In this document: in pieces, positions 57,347 through 64,000 of the stretch
Numbering within the stretch: the stretch's first letter is position 1
Layout: each line of letters begins with the position of its first letter
Source of the DNA: Romboutsia faecis
GTDB lineage: Bacteria; Bacillota; Clostridia; Peptostreptococcales; Peptostreptococcaceae
DNA length: 64,000 nucleotides
NCBI RefSeq assembly: GCF_014323405.1
Contig: NZ_JACRWE010000001.1
Coordinates: 62,001-126,000, forward strand
Direction: 5' to 3'
Translations under genes and position numbers: made by a program
Notes under the pieces: generated by a model
The model's database searches: none
Seen by the model: the letters and a program-made list of their open reading frames with translations, nothing else
What the model was told of the DNA's origin: nothing

Positions 57347-58405
57347 TCATCTAATCATTCTTTTTATTACAAGAGATGCCCAAGTTGAGCCTATTGTTAC
57401 ACCAGAAAAAGCTTCTAGACAAACTAAAAACTTCCCAAATACTGTACTTACAGTCAAGTCACCATATCCTAATGTTGTAAATGTAACTGTACTAAAATAC
57501 CATAAATCTATATAATTATTAATGGCTTCCTTTATAGAATAACCTTCTATTTTATTTAAATTTATTCCTATAAAGTCTCCATTTGCATTTTTTACTCCAC
57601 AGAACATGTATAAAAATGCAAATAAGCTAATAATAATTAATGTTATTCTAAGTAGTCTCCAAGGCCTTTCTCCATAGCCTATTGTATATTTAGATAATAA
57701 ATCAAAAAACTTATCGTTCAAATAACTACTATATCTAGGATAATCACTACTCTTCATCATCTTACTAGCATAATTTCTTTCATTATAATAATAGTATCCT
57801 ATTCTTTCACTATCTCCTATTATGTTCGCTTGAGTTCTAGCTATTCTATAATTTATCTTTCCATATAAAGAATTATCTTTTGAGTACTTTACAAATCTAA
57901 GCACTAACTTTGTACAGGGACTAAAAATTATACCTTCTAACCTAGGTAAATTCTTAGCACTTGTTATTACAAATGCTTGTCCATTAAAGTGAACTTTTTC
58001 AAATGCTTTATTCGCAATATACTTTTTATTAAACTTAGTTTTAGTAAGCTCACAGTTTTCAAAAAAAATAGAACTCTCAAAGGTAATGTATCCTCTAAAA
58101 TCAGTATAATTTAAACTCAATGTTTTTTTAAACTCATATTTATTGAAAAATACCTTTCTTTTAAATATAGCTTCATCAAAGTTTAATTTTAAGTAATTGT
58201 AGTTAACTACATCTCTAATAATAAAATCTTCTTCAAAAATAAATCCCCTAAAATCACTTATTTTTTCTTTCATTATTAAATAAATAAATAATGAATTTTC
58301 CTCTCTGCTTTTATTTTCCTTATGAAATATACAATACCCCGATGAGTCCGCTCTTCTACAACACTTAGTTTCCGCATTATGAACAGATCTCCATCTACAC
58401 TCCAT
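57347..58405 (-). CDS. Two-helix K+ channel with pentapeptide-like N-terminal domain
   Basis: This is an ion-channel protein of 352 residues. The N terminus has a Cys/His cluster (MECRWRS, then KCC and YCIFHK) that may bind zinc. Residues ~45-150 are pentapeptide-like FxxxxF repeats (KISDFRGFIFEED, NYTDFRGYITFESS). The C terminus has a pore module: helix near 255-275, a pore loop with selectivity filter TTLGYGDL near 320, and a last helix. The start at 58403-58405 follows GGAGG, which is buried in a 16-bp hairpin. Such pentapeptide-channel fusions occur in Firmicutes but are little studied. Confidence 0.88.
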   Translation of the reverse strand: MECRWRSVHNAETKCCRRADSSGYCIFHKENKSREENSLFIYLIMKEKISDFRGFIFEEDFIIRDVVNYNYLKLNFDEAIFKRKVFFNKYEFKKTLSLNYTDFRGYITFESSIFFENCELTKTKFNKKYIANKAFEKVHFNGQAFVITSAKNLPRLEGIIFSPCTKLVLRFVKYSKDNSLYGKINYRIARTQANIIGDSERIGYYYYNERNYASKMMKSSDYPRYSSYLNDKFFDLLSKYTIGYGERPWRLLRITLIIISLFAFLYMFCGVKNANGDFIGINLNKIEGYSIKEAINNYIDLWYFSTVTFTTLGYGDLTVSTVFGKFLVCLEAFSGVTIGSTWASLVIKRMIR

Positions 58406-58412
58406 TACTATA

Positions 58413-58459
58413 AAAAACCTCCAAACTATTCGTATAATATAATTAGTTTGGAGATTTTT
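58413..58459 (-). promoter_or_regulatory. Hairpin masking the channel gene's ribosome binding site
   Basis: AAAAATCTCCAAACTA and TAGTTTGGAGGTTTTT pair over 16 bases (one G-U) around a 15-base loop. The 3' arm contains the gene's GGAGG and is followed by a T run, so it could act as an attenuator or an RNA thermometer-like translational switch. Confidence 0.65.
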
Positions 58460-58584
58460 ATAGTAATTATTCAAAGAAGTATACTTACTTATATATTACA
58501 CATACTAACAAAGTAGCCTATTGTAGTTTTTTAATACCTAGCATGTGTTCTAAGCAGTTGATTTTGGTTCAAAAACCTCCTTTT

Positions 58585-58613
58585 ATAAAATAGCAACTAT
58601 GTTGCTATTTTAT
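58585..58613. terminator. Intrinsic terminator of the polymer-forming membrane protein gene
   Basis: ATAAAATAGCAAC and its perfect complement around 3 bases, with T runs on both strands; it overlaps the stop codon. Confidence 0.85.
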
Positions 58614-59671
58614 TTTGCCTTAAGTAATAAATATATTTTTATACTTACAAATCCCATTACAAACGATAAGCTAAGTAGCCAGGCTACAAAACTTATATAA
58701 GGGATTAACATAATTAATCTTATAATTATTATTCCTCCGAGAATCTGAATATAGAATCTGCTTTTCGTAAATAAGATTTTTCCTAACATTATTCCTACTA
58801 TTACTGGGCATAAATACATAATTATACTGTACAAAATTAATATAATTATACCTATTGGCATTCCTATAATAGTAATAATCATTAGTATTGATATAATTGG
58901 AATCAATATTAAAGTAGATAATCCGATTAATAAATATTTAATAATTCCTTTTAAATTCCTATCTACTTCTATAAAAGATTTTTTAAATATAATATATATT
59001 ATGAAACCCATTAAAATCGCTGTACATATACTCATAATTTCCCATGATATATCTGATTTATTTAACCATACTTCATTACCTTTAGTTACTTTTTCATAAT
59101 CAATATCATTTAATGTTATTTTTGAATTTATAACAGGTTGATTGGGTGATTTGACTTTAATATTCCCCATAACTTCTGCATTTTCCATAAGTACTAAAGT
59201 CTCACAATCTACATTAAGATCGCCCTTTATTATACCATCTATGAATATGGTTTCTCCACTAGCATATAGGTCATTAGTATACCCCTTAAAATTTATACTT
59301 CTTGCTGCAGCATATATTGCATTTGAATTTGTATCTTTACTTATACTTATATTTTCTGCTGCTGCTGTAATATTTTTAGTATTTTTAACATTTATATCTA
59401 GCTTTTGACCAACAATTCTAATGTTACCTTTTACTTCTTCAGACTCAATACTTATATCTTTAGCTGCTGATATTATATCCCCTAATACCAAATTATCTAT
59501 ACTTATAGTTTGACCAAATGCATAAACGTCTCCATCTACATCTTTATCTATACTTATATTATTATTGAATGAAAATAAATTTGAAGATGTAGTTGTATTT
59601 TCAGCAAAAACATTGCTAGTTAATATAAAAATTATTAATAATGTAAAAATATATAATATCTTTTTTTTCAT
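58610..59671 (-). CDS. Bactofilin-like polymer-forming domain fused to membrane helices
   Basis: A signal peptide (1-23, ending NVFAE) precedes about 170 residues of short beta-strand repeats (NISIDKDVDGDVYAFGQTISID, GDIISAAKDISIES, GETIFIDGIIKGDLNVDCE, AEVMGNIKV). This is a right-handed beta-helix like bactofilins (polymer-forming cytoskeletal). Four to five membrane helices (about 213-350) follow. Unlike true bactofilins, the beta-helix would be outside the cell. Function is unknown; a surface scaffold or envelope-stress role is a guess. It is monocistronic behind AGGAGG. Confidence 0.82.
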   Translation of the reverse strand: MKKKILYIFTLLIIFILTSNVFAENTTTSSNLFSFNNNISIDKDVDGDVYAFGQTISIDNLVLGDIISAAKDISIESEEVKGNIRIVGQKLDINVKNTKNITAAAENISISKDTNSNAIYAAARSINFKGYTNDLYASGETIFIDGIIKGDLNVDCETLVLMENAEVMGNIKVKSPNQPVINSKITLNDIDYEKVTKGNEVWLNKSDISWEIMSICTAILMGFIIYIIFKKSFIEVDRNLKGIIKYLLIGLSTLILIPIISILMIITIIGMPIGIIILILYSIIMYLCPVIVGIMLGKILFTKSRFYIQILGGIIIIRLIMLIPYISFVAWLLSLSFVMGFVSIKIYLLLKAK

Positions 59672-59861
59672 ATTAGCCTCCTAAATAAAGATTTACTGCT
59701 CTATTAAGAAGTCTATTATTTAAATTTTAAACTTATGATAAATATAAAATCTTAATTTAAAATCTGTATTTTCATGATATTATTTTTCATACAAACTTTG
59801 TATTAAGATTACTAATGAAAACATTAAGATTGTATTAAGATTAAATTAGCATATCTAAATA

Positions 59862-59897
59862 AAATTAACCTTTAGCTCATAGCTAAAGGTTAATTTT
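59862..59897. terminator. Terminator of the first AI-2E-family gene
   Basis: AAATTAACCTTTAGCT and its complement enclose a 3-4 base loop, with T/A tails on both strands, at the end of the gene. Confidence 0.88.
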
Positions 59898-59899
59898 AT

Positions 59900-61012
59900 T
59901 TAAGACAATGTATATTTTTTAATAAATCTTTTTGTATATATTATAATAACTGCAGCAATAGGTACTGACATCATCATTCCAATAAACCCTATATATTGTC
60001 CTGCTAATGTTACTGCAAGTATAGTAACAATCGGTGGAACTCCTACTTGTTTTCCAACAAAATATGGTTCTAGTACAGCACTTTCTATCTGCTGAGCAAT
60101 TATCATTGCTATTAATATAATAATTGCTTTATCAAATGAAAATAGTAAATTTACAAAAGTTGCTATTATTGCACCTATTATTGGTCCAAAGAAAGGAATC
60201 ATATTAGTAATAGCTATTACTAGCCCTAAGAATAATGCATACTTAGATTTTAATATATATAGAAGTATTGTACATCCTACGCCATATATAGCAGAATCAA
60301 TAGCTTTTGCAACTATATATGTTCCTATATTTTTATCTAATATATTTACAAACTCGCAAATCTTTGGATAAAACTTTCCAAATAATATACTACTTAAGCT
60401 CTTTATCATGTTTATAACACTTTCCTTTGATAATAATATATATACAGAAATAACAATCCCTAAAAATATATTAATAGTGTAAGAAACTACTTTACCCATT
60501 AAGCTTAATATTGTTTCACTAAGGGAATTAGCAATCCATGTAGATAAAGGTATTAAAGTAGTACTTAAAAACTCATTAATCTGTTCTTTTGCATTTAAGC
60601 TATTTATATTTAAATTAATTCCATCTGATACATAGTTTATAATATTTTCCATTTGTTTTATACCATCTGGTATATACTGTGATATTTCAACTATACTCGA
60701 TTTAATCACAGGAACTACATACAACCATATAAAAATTATAACAGCTAATAAAGTTCCATAAATTATAGCTACAGAAATACCTCTTTTAAGGTTAAATTTA
60801 CCTTCTAAGTATCTCATAGGATAATTTAGAACATATGCAATTACAAATCCTGTCATAAATGGCGTTAATACTCCTGCAATTATATCTATATTATGTTTTA
60901 TAAACCTTAAAATTTCACTATAATTTTGTATAACTATTATACCTAAAAAAATTAAAACTATAGGAATTATATACCTAATAGATTTATAAACTTCATCCTT
61001 TATTTTATTCAT
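59900..61012 (-). CDS. AI-2E (PerM/TqsA) family transporter
   Basis: This polytopic membrane protein of 370 residues has about eight helices. The family pattern is PFMTGFVIAYVLNYPMRYLE near 50-70 and the C-terminal block NMIPFFGPIIGAIIATFVNLL with IIAQQIESAVLEPYFVGKQVG. Members export autoinducer-2 or act as Na+(Li+)/H+ antiporters; the true substrate here is unknown. It is a paralogue of the gene at 62613-63776, and the two flank a CNNM-type gene. AAGGAG precedes the ATG. Confidence 0.9.
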   Translation of the reverse strand: MNKIKDEVYKSIRYIIPIVLIFLGIIVIQNYSEILRFIKHNIDIIAGVLTPFMTGFVIAYVLNYPMRYLEGKFNLKRGISVAIIYGTLLAVIIFIWLYVVPVIKSSIVEISQYIPDGIKQMENIINYVSDGINLNINSLNAKEQINEFLSTTLIPLSTWIANSLSETILSLMGKVVSYTINIFLGIVISVYILLSKESVINMIKSLSSILFGKFYPKICEFVNILDKNIGTYIVAKAIDSAIYGVGCTILLYILKSKYALFLGLVIAITNMIPFFGPIIGAIIATFVNLLFSFDKAIIILIAMIIAQQIESAVLEPYFVGKQVGVPPIVTILAVTLAGQYIGFIGMMMSVPIAAVIIIYTKRFIKKYTLS

Positions 61013-61051
61013 TATTTACTCCTTATCTCATTTTAATTCCTTAATAATTTA

Positions 61052-62362
61052 TTATCTAAGAATAGTTATTTTAATTTCTTCTATCCTTCTATTTCCAAGC
61101 TTTAAAATCTCGTACTTAATATTATCTATTGTTATTTCCTTCTTTTCTTTAGGGACTTCACCCATGTGAGTTATTAAGTACCCATTTAATGTATCATAAT
61201 CTCCATTAACGATATTTTCATTAAAATTTCTTTTAACTTCACTAATAGGTAATATTCCTTTTGCAATGTAAGTATTTTTATCAATTTTAGATATTTCAGA
61301 TTCTTCTATATCGTATTCATCATCAATATCTCCAACTATCTCTTCAATTAAATCTTCCATAGTAACTATTCCAGAAAATCCACCATATTCATCAACTAAT
61401 AAGGCTAAATGTATTTTCTTCTCCTTAAGTATTTTGAATAGTTCATTTGTTTTCTTATTTTCAGGTACAAAGTAGGGCTCTTGTATAATATTTTTCATAT
61501 TAATATTTTCAAATCCTACCTTCTTAGATTCTATAAGTAAGTCTTTCATATAAAGTACACCTACAATATTGTCGATATTACCCTCGTATACAGGTATCCT
61601 AGAGTATCCTAAAGAAAGTATTTTATCTAAGGTATTATTTACATCATCATTTATATCAATTAAAAATGTATCCTTACTAGAGGTCATTATTTCTTTACAA
61701 ACTTTATCATTGAACTCAAACACTCCATATAACATCTTTTTTTCATCATCTTCAATACAACCATCTTGCTGTGATTTAGCAATTAATGTTCTTATTTCTT
61801 CTTCAGATACTTTTTCCTCTATATCCTCAGAATCATTCTTCGTAATTTTTAAAATTAACGATGTAGAAAAAGATAATATTTTAATAAAAGGCTTTGCCAA
61901 TATAGAAATGTAGTAAATTATTTTTACTGAAGATAATGCTATTTTTTCAGCTTTTTTAAGAGCAATCCTCTTTGGCACCAATTCTCCAAAAACTAATGTA
62001 AAATAGGATAGTAAAAGTGTTACTCCTATCATTGAAATTTCATTAGTATAAGGAATATTAAGTGTACTTAGCATATCATTAATATAAATTGATATACCTG
62101 TAGCTGCAGATGCACTTGAGAAAAAACCAGCTAGTGTTATTCCTATTTGAATTGTAGATAGAAAATTACTAGGTTCCTCAATAAGACGTTCAAGTAATTT
62201 GGCTTTAATATCACCTTGTTTGCTCAAATTATTGATTTTTGATTTGTTTACAGAAACTATTGCCATTTCTGCTGATGCAAAAAATGCATTTATAGCTGTT
62301 AGTGCTACTATTAAAAATATTTGCGGTATTAAGCCCGCGGGGTCTGAATCTAAATTACTCAT
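61052..62362 (-). CDS. CNNM/CorC (hemolysin C-like) transporter with CBS domains, Mn-riboswitch controlled
   Basis: This membrane protein has 436 residues. The N-terminal DUF21/CNNM domain (about 10-180) has helices with NAFFASAEMAIVSVNKSKI and FGELVPKRIALKKAEKIAL. A CBS pair (about 205-335) includes SRIPVYEGNIDNIVGVLYMKDLL and LALLVDEYGGFSGIVTMEDLIEEIVGDIDDEYD. The CorC_HlyC domain ends the protein. The family transports divalent metals (Mg2+, Co2+ and others). The yybP-ykoY riboswitch in its leader points to Mn2+ as regulator and perhaps substrate, probably for efflux. AGGAGG precedes the ATG. Confidence 0.93.
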   Translation of the reverse strand: MSNLDSDPAGLIPQIFLIVALTAINAFFASAEMAIVSVNKSKINNLSKQGDIKAKLLERLIEEPSNFLSTIQIGITLAGFFSSASAATGISIYINDMLSTLNIPYTNEISMIGVTLLLSYFTLVFGELVPKRIALKKAEKIALSSVKIIYYISILAKPFIKILSFSTSLILKITKNDSEDIEEKVSEEEIRTLIAKSQQDGCIEDDEKKMLYGVFEFNDKVCKEIMTSSKDTFLIDINDDVNNTLDKILSLGYSRIPVYEGNIDNIVGVLYMKDLLIESKKVGFENINMKNIIQEPYFVPENKKTNELFKILKEKKIHLALLVDEYGGFSGIVTMEDLIEEIVGDIDDEYDIEESEISKIDKNTYIAKGILPISEVKRNFNENIVNGDYDTLNGYLITHMGEVPKEKKEITIDNIKYEILKLGNRRIEEIKITILR

Positions 62363-62390
62363 TTTTTCCTCCTAAAATTTTTTATATAAA

Positions 62391-62444
62391 AAAGACCTTC
62401 TAAATAAACATCTGTATTTTTAACAGTGCTTATTTAGAAGGTCT
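62391..62444 (-). terminator. Terminator of the Mn riboswitch expression platform
   Basis: AGACCTTCTAAATA and TATTTAGAAGGTCT pair around a loop, followed by TTTTTT. The 5' arm GACCTTCT is the same strand that closes P1 of the aptamer, so aptamer and terminator exclude each other. Confidence 0.85.
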
Positions 62445-62540
62445 TGCAAACAAGTTTATTTCCTTGCTAGTCAACCGGGATATACTCCGAAGTGACGATT
62501 GACTATCACACAAGTGAATGCTACTCCCCTTCTGGGAACT
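62436..62540 (-). ncRNA. yybP-ykoY (Mn2+-sensing) riboswitch
   Basis: On the minus strand the element starts AGAAGGGGAGTAGC and ends GCAAGACCTTCT, the two conserved arms of the yybP-ykoY class. A GTCAATC/GGTTGAC inner stem and a short TCACTTCGGAGT stretch lie between, and the second conserved segment reads GACTAGCAAGG. High Mn2+ should stabilise the aptamer and allow read-through into the CNNM gene. Confidence 0.83.
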
Positions 62541-62612
62541 ATATTAATTTATATGATATATAATTATAATTTGTTATTATATATTTTGCAATAATTTATG
62601 TGAAATTTAACA

Positions 62613-63776
62613 TTACATATATTCTTCAGTATCTTCTGGTAGACCTTTACGTCTTAATTTTCCTTCTACAATTTCTTTTATTATAGAATATATTATAGCA
62701 AATATAGGAACTCCAATTACCATTCCTACTATTCCAAAGAATTTTCCTGCTACTAATAACGCAAATAATATCCAGAATGCAGAAATACCAATTGAGTCGC
62801 CTAAGATCTTAGGCCCTATAATATTTCCATCTATTTGTTGAATTATTAATATTATTACTAAGAACCAAACAGCCTTTATTGGTGAAACAAATAGTATTAT
62901 TATAGCTGAAGGTATAGCTCCAAAGAACGGTCCAAAAAATGGAATAATATTTGTTATCCCTATAATTACTGATATTAATAATGTATACGGCATTTTAAAT
63001 ATACTTAACACTACAAATGTTAATATCCCTATTATTACTGAATCTATTATTTTTCCACTTAAAAATCTACCGAATGTATAGTTACTTCTGTAAACTAACT
63101 CAAAAACTCTATTCGCAACCCTTTTAGAAGATATTGCATATACCATTTTCTTCCCAATAGCATAGAATCTTTCTTTATCTATCAATAGATAAGATGATAC
63201 TATTAATCCTAATACTATATTCCATACGCTTGATGCAATTGTAACTACCCAGTTACCTAATATAGGTAATAAGTCTGTTGCAAATTGTATTGTGAAGTTT
63301 ACAACTTCATTTAATTTTTCATTTGCTAAAGTAAGATACTTTGGATCCAAGTCTAAGTTTTTCATTACTTCATCTAGTAATACTGTTAAATTATTTAGAT
63401 ACGTAGGTATATTGTTAGCTAATCCTACAACACTATCTATTAACTGTGGAACAACAAAATTCATAAATAAATAAATAATTAAAAACGCTGTTATATAAGT
63501 AAAAATTAAACATAGATTTCTCTTTGTTTTCTTACTCATACTTTCAAAGTTTTCTATATTTGATAACTTCTCCTCGTAAAACATCAATATAAAATTCAAT
63601 ATGTACGCAATTACAAATCCTATAATAAATGGTTGTAATATTCCTATTATCTCACTTATTTTACCAGTAAAAACATTAAGTTGAGATGCTATAAGATAAA
63701 ATATAATACTACAGCATACTACTATAAATGAATATACAGATACTGTAGTGTACTTATCATTCCAATTAATCTTCAT
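62613..63776 (-). CDS. AI-2E (PerM/TqsA) family transporter, second copy
   Basis: This 387-residue membrane protein is a paralogue of the one at 59900-61012. It shares the PFIIGFVIAYILNFILMFYEE and NIIPFFGPFFGAIPSAIIILF blocks and IIQQIDGNIIGPKILGDSIG. About eight helices are predicted, with a hydrophilic acidic-basic C terminus (KGLPEDTEEYM). AAGGAG lies before the ATG. It starts 26 bp after the stop of an upstream gene at the window edge, so it is probably co-transcribed with it. Substrate unknown. Confidence 0.9.
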   Translation of the reverse strand: MKINWNDKYTTVSVYSFIVVCCSIIFYLIASQLNVFTGKISEIIGILQPFIIGFVIAYILNFILMFYEEKLSNIENFESMSKKTKRNLCLIFTYITAFLIIYLFMNFVVPQLIDSVVGLANNIPTYLNNLTVLLDEVMKNLDLDPKYLTLANEKLNEVVNFTIQFATDLLPILGNWVVTIASSVWNIVLGLIVSSYLLIDKERFYAIGKKMVYAISSKRVANRVFELVYRSNYTFGRFLSGKIIDSVIIGILTFVVLSIFKMPYTLLISVIIGITNIIPFFGPFFGAIPSAIIILFVSPIKAVWFLVIILIIQQIDGNIIGPKILGDSIGISAFWILFALLVAGKFFGIVGMVIGVPIFAIIYSIIKEIVEGKLRRKGLPEDTEEYM

Positions 63777-63802
63777 TTCCGTCTCCTTAATTAAATCAAA
63801 TT

Positions 63803-64000
63803 TTAGATAAAACTCAGTACAATCATAATTGCTAAGAATAAAACAAGCATACTCGTTAGCAATTTTCGTTTTAAATTAACGTTCTTAATGTTAATTTCTT
63901 GTTCTTCATAGTATTCACTATTCTCTTCTTCTACTTGAACATCTTCATATATAATACGACTTAAATCAATTACAATTTCTTGAGTTGTCTTGTATTTATT
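63803..64000 (-). CDS. C-terminal fragment of a membrane-anchored protein (runs off the window)
   Basis: The minus-strand frame is open from the window edge to TAA (63803-63805), 65 residues. It reads NKYKTTQEIVIDLSRIIYEDV, then an acidic stretch, a basic patch (VNLKRKLL) and a final hydrophobic helix (about 20 residues, ending VLSFI). This looks like a tail-anchored or single-pass membrane end. I recognise no family. It precedes the AI-2E-family gene by 26 bp, probably in one operon. Confidence 0.7.
   Translation of the reverse strand, partial: NKYKTTQEIVIDLSRIIYEDVQVEEENSEYYEEQEINIKNVNLKRKLLTSMLVLFLAIMIVLSFI

Overview
The window looks like a chromosomal segment of a low-GC, spore-forming anaerobic Clostridia member, most likely Peptostreptococcaceae. 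The best fit is a Paraclostridium/Romboutsia/Clostridioides-type genome. The evidence is very AT-rich DNA with strong AGGAGG ribosome binding sites, a BclA-like exosporium collagen protein, an adenosylcobalamin-dependent ribonucleotide reductase, an [FeFe]-hydrogenase maturase, T-box, S-box and Mn riboswitches, and a tryptophanase that would make the strain indole-positive. The genus is an inference. No rRNA, tRNA, IS element, prophage or CRISPR array was seen. Almost all genes lie on the minus strand; the plus-strand exceptions are an AbrB-like half transporter, a 70-residue orphan, the collagen-like spore protein and hydE.

Layout, left to right. 1-3832: edge of a secreted protein gene, then an ECF sigma / membrane anti-sigma / lipoprotein penicillin-binding protein operon. 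4006-7257: proC with an ABC exporter. 7489-10587: GntR regulator, CitMHS-type carboxylate transporter and divergent AbrB-like protein. 10612-15900: 3-methyladenine DNA glycosylase, an NSS-family transporter plus tryptophanase with a CcpA (cre) site over its promoter, and an orphan MetQ lipoprotein far behind a SAM-I riboswitch. 16013-20399: two related lipoproteins, a lysophospholipase-like hydrolase, and a TTG-started exosporium protein made of Cys-rich 15-residue repeats, 71 collagen triplets and a BclA-type head. 20513-32690: SNF2 helicase, LRAT-fold protein, T-box-controlled asnA, hydE, PadR/DUF2812 pair with a large operator-like palindrome, class II RNR, FUSC membrane protein.

32869-47489 is the most distinctive accessory region. 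It holds a YesM/YesN-type two-component system, a sugar-binding lipoprotein with a cre-like site, a GH112 galacto-N-biose/lacto-N-biose phosphorylase, two ABC permeases, a Cys-type sulfatase without signal peptide, a class II ketose-bisphosphate aldolase and a BadF/NagK-type sugar kinase. Two half-size chromate transporters and a CwlD-like amidase sit in the middle. Together the set suggests import of a possibly sulfated mucin-type disaccharide, cytoplasmic desulfation, phosphorolysis and catabolism.

47625-55953 is the conserved isoprenoid / lipid / translation cluster in reverse: rpsB, tsf, pyrH, frr, a small PASTA-like gene, uppS, cdsA, dxr, rseP, ispG, with a structured leader before rpsB. 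56083-64000 holds a D,D-carboxypeptidase, a pentapeptide/K+ channel gene whose Shine-Dalgarno sits in a long hairpin, a polymer-forming membrane protein, two AI-2E-family permeases flanking a CNNM/CorC-type protein behind a yybP-ykoY (Mn2+) riboswitch, and the tail of a C-terminally membrane-anchored protein.
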